Shown in pieces: positions 21,490 to 35,000 of a stretch of DNA of 64,000 nucleotides. The translations under genes were made by a program, and so were the position numbers. The notes below the pieces were generated by a model, which made no database searches, had not been told where the DNA came from, and saw only the letters and a list, made by a program, of their open reading frames with translations. The stretch is from contig MU832032.1 in the NCBI GenBank assembly GCA_029204225.1, forward strand, positions 1 to 64,000, given 5' to 3'. Source of the stretch: Diphasiastrum complanatum (lineage: Eukaryota > Streptophyta > Lycopodiopsida > Lycopodiales > Lycopodiaceae). The first letter of the stretch is position 1; each line of letters opens with the position of its first letter.

Positions 21490-22187
21490 TACAAACACTT
21501 TTGTATGCATGGGTGAGGGGGCCCATGCATCCTCCTCCCCTCACCCATGCATACACTTCTTTGAACTAAAAGGATGGGGAGGAGGATGCATGTATGGGGA
21601 AAAGCATGCACCAACCTCCAAGTGGCAGTGCATATTCAAGATAGCCACCTTTTCATTTATTGACCACCTTTTCAAGATAGCCACCTTTTCATTTCTTGAA
21701 TTTATCACCTTATGATTAATGAATGTAACGGGCCCTAATCCTCTCTCTCTCGGGCCACTTGATCCTCTCTCTCTCAGGTCCACTTGATCGAGTGGACCTT
21801 ATGATCACATGGACCCGAGAGAGAGAGAGGATCAAGTGGCCTGAGAGAGAGAGAGAGAGAGAGAGAGGATCAAGGCCCGTTACATTCATTAATCATAAGG
21901 TGATAAGGTCAAGAAATGAAAAGGTGGCTATCTTGAAAAGGTGGTCAATAAATGAAAAGGTGGCTATCTTGAATATGCACTGCCACTTGGAGTCTGGACA
22001 GTGGCTAGTGTATATGCATGCATGGGGAGGAGGGCCATGCATGCTTTTCCCCATACATGCATCCTCCTCCCCATCCTTGTAGTTCAAAAAAGTGTATGCA
22101 TGAGTGAGGGGAGGAGGATGCATGAGGCCCCTCACCCATGCATACAAAAGTGTATGTAAGTTTATATATATAGATAGATATACTAGT
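21443..22187. repeat. large imperfect palindrome, about 350-bp arms
   Basis: The left arm holds (AT)n, the 'B' repeat, AGTGGCAGTGCATATTCAAG, a duplicated AGATAGCCACCTTTTCATTT block, TGTAACGGGCC and CTCTCTCT. The right arm repeats these in reverse complement, ending in a short AT tract and ACTAGT. The centre is near 21778-21799 (GGTCCACTTGATCGAGTGGACC). Differences include a GA-tract length change and a roughly 40-bp extra block in the right arm. Both outer borders show Helitron-type hairpins plus CTAG (21414-21441; on the minus strand 22183-22210). No protein is encoded. A transcript would form a very long hairpin. Confidence 0.9.
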
Positions 22188-22210
22188 GAGTAAGCCCGTC
22201 GATGACAGGC
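22183..22210 (-). mobile_element. second Helitron-like 3' terminus, opposite orientation
   Basis: On the minus strand GCCTGTC-ATC-GACGGGC forms a hairpin with one wobble pair, followed after seven bases by CTAG and T in AT-rich DNA. The element would extend to the right of this point. I could not find its 5' end. Confidence 0.55.
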
Positions 22211-25200
22211 GACCGGACGTTGATTGCAGATGGTTTGCGTTTTGGTTGGACGTCGACTGATATCACCCATTTGCAGAGGAATTCATAAAGGTACAAGTTT
22301 TCACCTGTAGTTGTCTGAACACTTTGAAAATGCTAATCTTTGGTAAGCACCTCTCCTTCTTCTAAGTCTTTATCGTTATGGATGTTATTTTCAAGGGGTA
22401 TTTTTAAGATTTAAAATATGGCCCTTTTTAAGTTTTTTTTGGCCTTTATTAAGTTTTTTTGGACCTAAAACCCAACAAAAAACTAAAAAATTGAGGCCCT
22501 ATACCATTTTTTTTGCAGTTTTTAACTACATAGTAAGTAGGTACCAATACTGTATGGGGGATTTTTTGAGCAAAAAACAAAATTGATTTGCGAATTGCGA
22601 TTCGAACTGCGATTCTAGAATCGTGGCTGCAACTATGATAGTAACATACATAGTACATTCAAGTGTGTTCATAGTGTCAAAGTAAAGAATTGAACTAATA
22701 TGAAATTGATGTAGTATAGAAGATAACAATAAAACATGAATCTATAGAGAACATAATATGTAAATAGAAGAGAAAATAATAGTGGTTGGAAGAATGCCTT
22801 AATAGAAGTCATGGCAGCTAATGTGCTACTTTCTCTGACAAGCAGAGCAAGTATGTGAGTGAGCGGGCATGTGTCAACGGCTAGCTCTCCGAGCAGGTCT
22901 CAAAAGACCCTTATTGTGGCCTTAGGATCTCCAAAAAAAGAAGTTAGAACATTGGAGGTTTCAAGTGCATTTGAAACATTGACATTTCAAATGCATTTCA
23001 CTGCAACACTCGCAATAGTGCCAAAAGAGTCTAGGAGAGTGGCGGGAAAGAAGTCAAGGTCAGGTAGCTTACAGGTTCAACGAAAAAAATGCAGCAAGAA
23101 GCAGGCGACGTATATTCTTAAAAACGCTGAAGCTGATGTATAATTGTCTAACTTAGAATCAACGGAATTTCCAATTTTGAATTTTCACATGATCCAGTAA
23201 CAGGCGGTCAATGCAAGGATTCGTCACCTTGCCACGAAAACGGAGGATATCGACGTGTATATTAGGAACTTGATTGCACGTTGTGTAAAAACTTTTCATG
23301 ATAGAACAAGGTGATCCAAAAATTCGCAAGCGGCTTTGCTGTGCACATTGGAAAGTAGTAATGAAAAGCCTTGCAATTTATAAGAATTTCAAGAAAGGTA
23401 TTTTTCAAACCAAACTCACCTAGAAGACACATCAGCTTTGAGAAAAGTGATCACAATTATGGCAGCAAAGCTAGAAAGATAAAGGACGGTTGATAAGAAT
23501 AAAGCTACAATGCAAAAGCAGTATGAGATATACAAATTTCAAAAAGGACGCAAGCCAAATAGAAGCCCAATAAATACCTCTGAGAACGCTGCTCCATACC
23601 TGCACAAGAAGGTGCCAGTTTGGGTGATTTTCAAATGAGTAGTTACAAAGAAAAAGTTTGAACCAGTTACCACAATCAGTTGTCACACTGCTATGCAGAA
23701 AATTTTGCTGAATAGCAGTCTTCCACCATCCGTCGCCTCACCTTCATCACCACATACAAGGAAAAGCATTTAAAGAACGTTGCACCTGATCAAGAGTGTT
23801 CAGCAGCTCGAAATGCCAAGTAGAACAAGAACAAACTGAGATTTTGCAGGGCAATCCACCAGATAGAGCAAAGGAACTCTTATGCCAGAAATGAAAAGCA
23901 ACATTTGAATGACCAATAGTCATCCAACCCTCACAAACATTTTGCTGGGACAATAGTCAGACAAGAAAAAATCTTGCAACTCCTAGTGCCAAACATGGAG
24001 AGAGTTACTATATCCAGAGGCTTCTAGAATGAATGACTACATGACTGAGTGCATGCACTTCATGCATCATTCTGTATATTATCCTGAAATGCTTTCAACG
24101 TTATTTCAGCTGCTACATATGTTAATCCACAACACCCAGCAAATGTGAGAAAAGAACAAACATACCAAAAGAACGCTTGAAGTTAAACTGTCATCATTCA
24201 TTCAGGTTACAGAAGTAGACTAGAACAGATTTTCACATATAAAAATGTAACTATATCCTTTGTTCATTATTGAAAAGTACAATGCTCTTCAGGGGCCTGT
24301 CAGCAGCTTTCTCAAGCAGCTAAAATGCCTGGATAAGCACAAAAGAAGCTTCATTTCATCAATCATGAAAGCTTTCCAACGTATCTCAGCTGGTACTGTT
24401 TCCCAAATAATGAATCTAAAGCTATGCAGCATTCCAATTTCATATACATCATTACCTTTTTGATCTTGAAATATGAAGATTTTGCATATCTGTCGACAGA
24501 TTCTGAATTTTTCCATGCTATTATGCTAAGGTTATCCACCAAAAACACCACCTTTTGATGAAAAAAAGTTTCTCAAGAAGGCCTGTATTATAGAGCATCG
24601 AACATGCTTTCACAAGGAGAGATTGTATATAAATTTCAAGGACCCAATATTCTTGACTGGGAGTTCTCATCCTATGCATGACGCTAAAAATGCTCATTGC
24701 TCAAATAATATGAAACTTCTTTCTGCCTTAACAGCCAGCACATATCTAAAGAATTTTGGAGCTTTTATATGATCATGTTGTCAACAATATGATGACTAGC
24801 TCAAAGGCCTCACAAAAGAACTCAGACTTCATCAGTATATTGTTACACAAATAAAATCTCAGATTTTCCAGGACAGCTGGTTAATAGAGTTCCTAAACAT
24901 GAAATAAACAGCTACAGGAGCTGGCCTCAGCAACCATTATATCATGTGCATCTCTGTCATGAATTCCATTTCTTAAACGATAATTATCTTCAGCATTCAT
25001 TGTATCACGACCTATAATTTTCAATAATGGGAACTTTGACATAAATGTCCCAACTTCAGAGTAACCTTGTGAAAAGTAACCATTAGAATGACGAGCACAA
25101 AATATTCCCACAAGCCAGTCAGGAAGTGCAAGCATTCTACCAGCTCTAGATGCAATTGACTCACAAAGTGATACTTATCATTCAGAACAGGTCAAAAAAC

Positions 25201-26025
25201 CCCCACTACGGCCATTCCAAAAATGTTAACAAAAGAGTCATTGTAATATTATTCTGGAAAGTAATAAGCAGGTCCAAGCTGTTGATTTACAGCACTCATC
25301 ATCCTTAACTAGCTAAATATCTGTCCTTTTCCTACTGAAGAATAACTGTTTGTACCCCAGAACTTCTTCCATATTTTCACCTTGACTTTGACAGCATAAA
25401 GGCAGCTGTCAAAACATTTGCCATCCGAACATTCAATTTTCAGAAGTATGATTCTGGCTCGCCCCAGTAGATGAGAAATATAATCAAGATGTTTCACAAC
25501 GTTCTCATTATGACCAGCTTATTGTCTCGCCTATGTCAGGCACAATCATTGCAAAACATTGATTCGTTCGCTATTGACCATTGACCAATTTGAGCATCAG
25601 CTTTCTCACAGTTAGATCAAAATTTTCAGTTTCCATGTACTTCCATATTAAGCGTTCAGCTGACTGCAAGGCTACTATGGCATCTCAATTCTAGCTTTGA
25701 CGTACACATTGAGCCAGCATAATTCCAGCCCCACAAACAAGTTATCTGTAGAAAAAATACATGTAAATGTAAGGGTGTCACTACAACTGAATGTATCCAG
25801 AAACTGTCCTGAGTATGAAAGTAGCTAAAAATTGAAATATACTAGGTACCAATGATAATAATTGCTCCTCCTTTGAAGCATGAACGAATATTGACATTCG
25901 TGACGGCAAACAATCAACTAAATGTTTCTGATTGACTGGTACATTTAAACTGTTGACCGTGCAATAAAACTAGATGGCCAAGTTGGAACTTTCGCAGCTT
26001 CCAAATAAGAACTATGAACTCACCC
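22211..26025. other. intergenic DNA and 3' flank of the RNA-binding protein gene
   Basis: Short open frames occur on both strands without recognisable domains. The right part probably holds the 3' untranslated region of the gene ending at 26026. A GGGTGAGTTC just past the stop codon could be a splice donor for an intron in that region. No clear polyadenylation site could be chosen. Confidence 0.4.
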
Positions 26026-29000
26026 TCAGTAATATGAGCCAGTGTCAGGTCCACCTGTAGAGTAACTGCTGCCTAAAGACGGAACCTGCGAGTGTCCATA
26101 CACGGAAGAAGTGGGATATCGTGATCCTGCAAGCAACTGCAATGACGCTGCATTATCAGTGTCTGTATACACAAACAGATATCCAACATCAAACAATATG
26201 CTTTCAGCTAAATGTAATCAGTGCCCAAAATTGAAAGAGGCATCAAGCTTTTAACTGGAACCGTTCAATACCTCTGCAGAACCATGAATATCGCTGGCAC
26301 CACCATAGACTGGACCATGAGTATGAGTGCTTGATGGGTAAATGCCTGCTTCCAGTTGAAAAGCTATAAATGTTTCAGGATACATTAGGTCAAAAATAAG
26401 AAACATCGTTAAGCAGAGTTTAAATCACATGAAAAATCAACCCCTCCCAAAAACACCTTGAGAACTAAGTTATGCCTATGCTACAAGATTCCCCTATTTT
26501 CAATACGACATACAATACATACCATAAAGCCAAAGCATGTTACCTGCTGTGTCTAAAGCGGGCTGGTGGCTATCATACAGTCTGTACGGTCGAGAATGCA
26601 AGTAAGAATCCTCTTGAAAGGTACTGCAAAATTTGAAGTAATACTAAAGGAAAATCCACTGCAAACTACAATATCCAGCTATACCTCATAAACTCTGCTA
26701 ATTAAAAATTGCACTTAAGAAATTAGAAATGGTAATTACAACATGTTAGGCTGCACAAAACTCCATAAGAGGAGTTGGTATCATCAATAAGAATGTCAAG
26801 ATGAGTCTACAGGCATGCACAACAAGTTTTCAGACAAAATGCCATGTAATCAGTCGGTGTAAAGCAGACATCTCAGTTGAAGCAAACATACAGAATTTTC
26901 ACACAATGAAGCATAACACAGAGCATATTCACAGTGCCCTGGTATACTAAGGTCAAATATGAAGAGCTTTAAACAATAGCACTGCAGTTATGGGAAATAA
27001 AGCTTGACAACCAAATAGTATGGGTTTTCTAATGCTTCTCAAACATCGTATTAGGTTAAATAACCAAAGTTTCTGGATTTCAAAACTACTTGAAATCCTT
27101 CAGCTACAAAAATTTCAACAGAATATCAACAGACAAAGTTAGTTTGTGTAACAAGAGTGCCGCAAAACTACAGCAGTCACAATATATGCGCACGCATGCC
27201 TCTGGATATCAGTTTTTCAGGTCCATCTAGAATATAGAGACTGGACATGTGCATTTTTTTTACTGATAAGTAGACGAGCCAAACGATTGTACAAGATATA
27301 TAAACAGCTACTAAACGGTAGACTGAGCAAGCATAGCACGCTCTCTTGTACACCAAACCTCCATAGAAAATACATTAAATAGGTATATTCTGTCATGGGC
27401 CTGTGCAGTGTGTTACCTTGTTGATGTGGGATAAAGTGATCTACTGGTATACTCAGAAACTCCAGGTGCGACAGAAATCACGTCAAGATGGTCAGCTCTG
27501 GCTCTCGGATGGACTCTGTGCGGGATGTTATCAGCTCTTGGATCATCGTCCTAATTCAAAGAAACGAACTTGCTACTCAGTTGAAAACATCATTAACACA
27601 GAGGACTTAGAAATGCAGAAATTGTCAGGTGCCAAAATTCTGCACAGCAAAAAAATTATGAAAACAAACCAAGGCAGGAATAGCTCTGTTCGCTCTAGGC
27701 AGAGCTTCTCCGTAGTCACGAATCACTGCACTAAGACGATCTGACCCATATCCTTGCCCTTGCGACTGTTCCAAGCGCTGGAAGTATGTATCATGATGGG
27801 CCACAAAGACATTGCGGCCTCTTGAACTGCCCCTGCCTCTTCCTCCCCCATAACTCTCAGAAACTTCTCCGCTATCGTCATATCTGCCCCTTTTTGCACC
27901 CCGACTGTGTGACCAAGCTGCTCTTCCTTCATACTCACCACCTAGACCTGGATTTCTAGTTCTGAGATGCCAAGCATTAGGAACACCATTTTCATGGGCC
28001 AAATATGCACTTCTTGGTCTTCCTCCTGAATGTGCAGGGTTTCCATAACCACCAGTATATGGACGGCTAGGAGGGCCTCGCGCCTTTGAGCTATTGAAAT
28101 TACGAGAAGTGAGCGCAACAGCTGGACGCTCATAAGTCTGCTGCCTAGACTGAACTGGCCTACCAAATTCCAGATCCGGAATACGATCCATAATCTTCTC
28201 CAACGCATCTGCAGCAGCCATTTGCCTGGCTTTTGCTTTATCACATCCTTTACCTACTCCACGAGTGCAAGGAATTCCTGTATTGACTCCTCCAATCGTT
28301 GCAAATACTTCAAATGGTCCAAGAGAATTATCAGCAGCAATATCATAATGCACCTCACAACGGTGACGAGAAGCATACTCATGTAAAAGACTTAATGGGG
28401 TGTTGTTATTCAGTTTCTCCTCCTTTCTCATCTTTTCAATGACTTTGTGTACACGAGACATTTGATGGTTATTGAATTCCAATTCAACATCTGAACCCAA
28501 ACCACACATGGTGCACTCAAACTTCTCCCTCAAAGGTTTTCCTTCCTCTGCATGGACCACTTCAGCAGGCTTGTCAATTTTCACTGTAGCAGTACCACTT
28601 TTGTCTTCACGATTCATCAATGCTCTGTCAGCCACCAAATCCTTCTGAGCGGTCTGCTCCTTTGATGCATTGAATAGCTGCTGCTCAGTAGATGTCTCAT
28701 CTCTAAAATGGTGCCTCCCACTAAATGAAGCACCACGTGAAATCCCACGGAAAAACCCTCGACCAGATCGAGCTCTTATTCTTCCAAAACGAGAACGACC
28801 GGCTCCACGGTCCCACCAACCTGATTCAAATCCACGGCCCCAGCCTACCTCAGCACTCCGACCCCGGCCTGCATCAGCCCCGGCCCCCAAAGAATACAAC
28901 AATTTACTTGGATTACAAAGAACCTATATACCTGATATTGAAGCAATGCACGTTGGCAACTCCAAAAACACTTAAGGAACAATATTAGAACTGTGGCAAC

Positions 29001-32000
29001 AGATCAAGCAAGCAAACAATACCACGAAAAGATCTTTCACCACGGAAACCCCAACGTCCACGATGCCAGTCCATATGATATCCACCACGAAGTCCAGTGC
29101 CAACTTTCTTGATTGTCCTCAATTGAGGCTTTGAAAGCTTCACTTTTACCTTTATCTGTTTATTTGCAGCACAAACAATTATAAGATGGGTGACTTACAA
29201 AAGGTCATCTTCAAGACAAAAGGTTGATAAACAAAATGCTCACCTTTGAATCGCCATCTGCGAGTTCTGTATTGTTCATTCCCTCTACACATGCCAAAGC
29301 TGATTCACGTGCCGCGTAATTGACAAACCCAAAATCTTTGCGTTTGGCGAAAGGCATATTACGAGCCAAAACTATACGTTCTATTTCACCATATTGGCTA
29401 AAGTGTTCTTTGGCATGTTCTTCATCCCAGGTAGTTGGCATGCCATCCACAAAGATAGATTTGACCTGCCAAAAAACTGTGAGACACTGGGAAAAAATCA
29501 TTTAGTCACTCAAAAACTGGTCCATGGTCCAGCCATTTCACATTACAGAACCTTTCCATTTGGCCTTGAAACTCAAGTAGTAGAACATACCCTTATAATT
29601 TAAACAAAAGCTACACAAATTGTTTATGACCAATCTGCTGATTCAAAACACTTTTTCACAAGCAGACAAACCTGATTCCTACATTACAACTTCTACTAAA
29701 CTACATATCAGTGGGTCACCTGAGCCTTTGAAAAGAAACACATAAGTAAGCCAATGTTAAAGTTTGCTGGCATCCAGACAAGCTAACAGAACCTGCAGTT
29801 TTGAATGGAAATGTTGTGCATCATAGAATCCGAACAATCTATGAAAGTTCTCCAAGCATTAACAAGCTACTGCAGAAACAATAATGTAAAAGACCCAAAA
29901 CATTGCTAACGAGCTCCAACCCATGACAGTCTTGGCAAAGGGACAATAAACTGTCATGTGAGCATTTATGATCTCTCCACAGACATTGCCTGAAGAGATC
30001 CTCTTACCATAGTGCAGAACCTATAAGCTCATTCAAAAGAAAAGAAAATATCAAAGGCCAGTACCTGAGCCATCACTTCATCATCAGGCTCATTTATGGG
30101 GTCAGCCCATGCAATCTTAGCTGGCCTATCTGTTCCCAAAAAAACATTGAGCCTCTGAAGCCGCTTGAATGCAAATTTAGCATCCTTATGTGTTGAGAAT
30201 TCAGCAAATGCAAACCCACGGCTCATTCCTGCATGTTGTGGATCTTCCATCAGGGTCAGCTCCTCAATATTCCCCACCCCATATTTTTTAAGTGTCTCAA
30301 TTACCTGCATTGACAAAAGTACGAAGAAATTTTGTGAGGAAAAATATATATTCAGAAAGCTGTGACATGCAAAATAAAGTGTCAATGGCAAAAAAGGATG
30401 TTCACCAAGGAACAGAAGACGAAGATGCTTCGATTAATTACAACACACTTACAGTTTCCTTATTCCATTGCTTGTTCAGGTTCCCAATGAATAGTATATC
30501 GTTCTCCTCACTGGGGACTACTCCACAGATTCTTCCACGAACCTACGCAGTATCCCAGAAATTTCTATAAAGCTTATCAACAGTGAAAACAAATACCAGA
30601 ATTGAAAATAAGACAACAGCACATTCATAAGAGCTGAAGCTGAACTCGCACGACACCTTTCTCTTTTGCTGAAAGTGAACAGAAAACGCTTCGAACTCAA
30701 AATATATAAAACTCAGGTTTGCTCAAAATTGAAGATTCCAACTAAAAGACTTGTGACATTTCACTCATGAGATGAAATCTTAGACACATCAAAGAAACTT
30801 TCTTAAATACACAAAGTTCCAACTCTCATTTCAAATGATCTTTGACACACAAGCTGTGTGAAGTGAAGAAGTCTTGTGCACAATGTAGCCTATCTGAAAA
30901 AGCCTCAATTCAGATGGGCCCACGATTCCAAGGTTTTTGCAAATCAACGTTCACCTTACTGGTGCAACAGCAAAAACGTTGTTTGGAACCCCAAAACAAG
31001 CACAAAAATTCCAAAACCAAACATGCTCAGATGTCACAAGCTGCAGAATTGAGTGTACTGCAACTATGGAATATCATTGATTTCTTGTGGTTAACTAGTC
31101 TTCCTACAAAATAAAAATGTTAGATAACAAAGTAATACATTGACCCTCAGGTGTTAAGACACGGCTAACATATCACTGACCGCCAAATTTTCCAGCCTTC
31201 AATTATTCAGATGATCCCATGACTGGGAAAAGAAAACCCATCAAAACCACAACGCTTCCAAGAATCAAGGTTTTTCAATACATCTTAGGACCTTACAGAA
31301 ATAATTTCACTTACTTCAGACCCATGCTACTTGGCCCAAGGGTGACATCATAGAAACCCGTTCCACGGTTTTAAGGACGGAACGTACTGGTGCAGTACGT
31401 TGTCTTTTGATTATGTAAAACTAAAAACAACAGAAACCGTCGGAACTTTAAACCCTAAACCACCAGCTCAGCTGTCAGACATCTACGTGTTTGAAACATT
31501 TCTGCCAATCCCATAATTCTGCCGGTTCATTGATCGAGGCCGTTCATGTTTCTAGGTTCTAACATTTCTGCAGTTGTAACTTGCAGTAGTGTAGATAGAG
31601 GCAGCAAGGCAGTTCTGGCAGCATAGATCGATGCGATTCTGGCAGCGTCGATAAAGGTTTTCGTAGTTCCCATAGCAAGGCAGTTTGTGTTTACAGTTCA
31701 TGTTCCCATGGTGACTAGTGAGTCAGAATATTGAAATCGCGTAGTTCTTTCAGTATGTACTGAAAAAGAAAAAAAAAATTGCTCATTCTAGAACGATATT
31801 CTGGAACGTGTTCTGTTCCTAAAAATCAGTCAAGTAAATTCCCAAGTCTACGGATTTCTATAAGGCTATTTGGCACAAGAGCTGGTTCAATTAACAATAT
31901 AAACCTGGTCCAACAAGTGCCATAAATCCCCATTTCTTCCCCAATATAAGTTCTTCATGACCTTCCTAATTCCTCCCAGCTCTGGGGGCATGCACTGCCA

Positions 32001-35000
32001 CTCAAACATGTCGGATACTTCTCGTTGATTTCCCAAATATGCTTCTCATTGATGGAGGCACTTACAAATATCACTACAAAATTCATGCATGGTTAGTTCA
32101 AACACTTAAGCCGCCTATCCTCATGCATGCAAAATCACTGGGTAATTGGGTAAAGAGGCACCCTGACTTGAAAATGCAGAGAAAAAGCTCTATATCGACA
32201 ACTCCAGGAAAAAGAGAAAACTCTACTACGAGTCATGGAATCTGTCGTCTCCTTCAAAAGGCTACTTTCCTTGTTCTTTGGGTTTTCTAGGTGCAAATTG
32301 GGCTTGTCTTGGTCTCTACAAACCCGCAGTCAACTTCTGTGTCTACACTAGAGCTTGAGGATGTTAAGATTCTTAAGCCTTCTAGCAGGAAATCAATGGA
32401 GGGACAGGCATTTATCTGCACAAGTTCATATCTACAGCCATGTTTATCGATAGCTGTGTAAAGAAAAGCTACATATGACCCTTCTAGCCAAAAAAAAAAA
32501 AAGCTAGACATTCAGCAATTTGCTACCCATTGCACCAGCAATACAGAAAGCTCCTATAACCCACATCAAATATCCAACATGCATGCTCCAAGAAGTCAGT
32601 TCAATTAACAAAAGGCAGCCATATATTCTTGTTCTTTCTACAACCAGGAAATGGATCCATATAACCAAAACTGAGCCAGAAATCGAGTCTACAAGCTGCA
32701 CAATATGCTCTTATCCATTCCTACCTTAAGAGCTCATTGTTTCCTATGTCTTACCTATGTCTTAACCTTGTCCATTTTTGTCCAGCCTAATTCATAATGA
32801 GTCTAGCACCATTCTGGAGCAGATTAGTTGTTCGATGACTCATATAGTATTTGATATACCTTTTACCGAGCAATAGTCCCTTATAGTCATTATGATATCT
32901 GATTATAGCCCATTGCTTGATTAATCATTGAACCTCTTCAAGACTGGGCCCAATGACAGTGGGGTTAGATCAAAACAATAAGACTATTTGAAGAACAAAG
33001 GCTACAGTCAGCATCAGAGGCAAGCTGCAGGCAACGTTGAATGGACTGATGGCTTTGTGGGGATAAAGCCATGAGTTGGCACATGGTAGCTGGCCAGGAT
33101 ATCCAGGAGGCCAAAGCTGGCACCTGCAAAGAAAGCTACTAGGATATTGATGATGCAACAAAGGCCCAAGTAGAATGAAGGCAGAGGACCAGAAGAATGG
33201 GGCAGAACGCGACAAACAGAGACCGGTCAGTAGAAACCAAACCCACAAGGGAATAAAGAGGATATTTGATTGAAAAAGAGAAAGGTATAAATTGAAGAAG
33301 AGACCTGTTTTTTACGCTATTAAAAATCATGTTTTGAAGGGTAAAATAAGAGTTGGGGGGTGTTACAAGCACGTAACCAGTGCCAAACCCTAGAGAACGC
33401 AGGAGGTCAGATACCACAGTTAGGGGCGTGTCCAACGTACACGTCCAACAGGGCAAGACAGTGTGAGTAGTGTGCCCCGGCACGGTCCATAGCCATGGCG
33501 GGCCTAACACAGCATAGGGACCCTATCAGCAGGATAGGGCCCCACGTTGGGTCCCGACGTGTAGTCGGTCACGTCAGTGCCACGTGGCCGACACTTGGTA
33601 GTATGCATGCTACGACTGGGCTAGGAGGGGCTTACTCCATATCAGGGAGTTGGCAAGGTTGGGTGGACCAGTTAGTGTTTGCCCTACTGTGGTGTTGAGA
33701 CCTCTAACACTGGTATCAGCTTTTATCACAAATGCTCCAGCTACCTTTATGACTTTGATGAACAGTGTCCTTAGACCATACTTAGGTAAGTTTGTAGTCG
33801 TGTTTTTAGATGACATCCTCGTCTACAGTAAAACGAGGATGAGCATCTTAAACACCTCAGAAAGGTGTTTCGACTGCTTAGAAAGCATAAGCTTTATGCT
33901 AAGAAATGTAAGTGTGGATTCTTCGTTGAAGAAGTAGCTTATTTGGGTCACATTATCTCGGCAGATGGGATTAAGATGGACCCCAGTAAGGTTAAAGCCA
34001 TACTCAGTTGGCTGAGACCTCATAATATTTTAGATCTACAGATCTTTCTAGGTTTGGCGGGATATTACAAACGATTTGTCAAAGAATATGCTCAGATAGC
34101 AGTTTCTATGACAAATCTTCTTAAGGGGAAGGGAAAGGAGTTCAAATGGGAGTCTGCACAGCAGGAGAGCTTTGAGGCTCTCAAAATTGCCTTAGCTACT
34201 GCACCCGTTTTTAAAAGACGTCGACCCCAATCAGTCATTTGTGGTTGAAACAGATACTAGCGACTTTGCGGTTGGTGTTGTACTAACGCAGAATGGACGA
34301 CCAGTTTCGTTCGAGTCTCGAGAGTAAAAAACTCGAACCAGCACAGACTAGGTATAGTGCCTATAAAAAGGAACACTTCTCCATAGTACATGCCCTTAAG
34401 ACTTGGAGGCATTATTTGTATGGTGCCAACTTTGAGGTGACCATGAAAGTCTTAGATATCTTGGCAATCAGCCTGAGCTCAAAGGTCGGAAAGCTCGTTG
34501 GACTGAGTTAATGCAAGAGTTTGATATGTCTATCAGATATAGACGAGGGAAATTCAATACAGAAGCAGATGCCCTTAGTAAAATGCCTATGATAAACGAG
34601 TTGAGTTTCACTCAGATTCGTAGTGGGTTACTCGAGTCCTTGAGAGGGAAGTGCCAGCATGATGCTTACTTCTCTACTATCAAGAGGTCCGTCCAGAGCA
34701 GACAGTCACAGACTTTAGAACCAGTTCCCAAGGCTGGTGCCAGTTCATCCAAGAATAAGGCAGCTTCCGTTGAGGATGATGAGTTCGAGTATACGTCAGA
34801 TGACGTTGAGGACTCAGAGCCTGTTCTACCCAAGCAAACCGCAGTGGTTGAGGGTCAGTTGACTCAAGAATTCAAATGGAAACAGTATTCCATTCAGGAT
34901 GAGTACTTGCTCTATAGGGATAGAGTATGTGTCCCCAATTCAGAGGATTATAGGCAGCGGGTCCTATATGAGTGTCATGATAGTCCTAGTGCGGGGCACC

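Noticed and set aside
22859-23143. 94-codon plus-strand frame as a gene
   Set aside because: No recognisable motif, no promoter or splice context, surrounded by non-coding DNA.
24893-25135. 80-codon minus-strand frame as a further exon of the RNA-binding protein gene
   Set aside because: It lies beyond the clear stop codon at 26026 and shows no related sequence. It could only be 3' untranslated.
27625-27669. extension of exon 6 to the end of the open frame
   Set aside because: A phase-0 donor after CCTTG at 27670 joins in frame to the exon at 27550-27417, whose downstream exons continue the protein to a Gly/Tyr-rich end.
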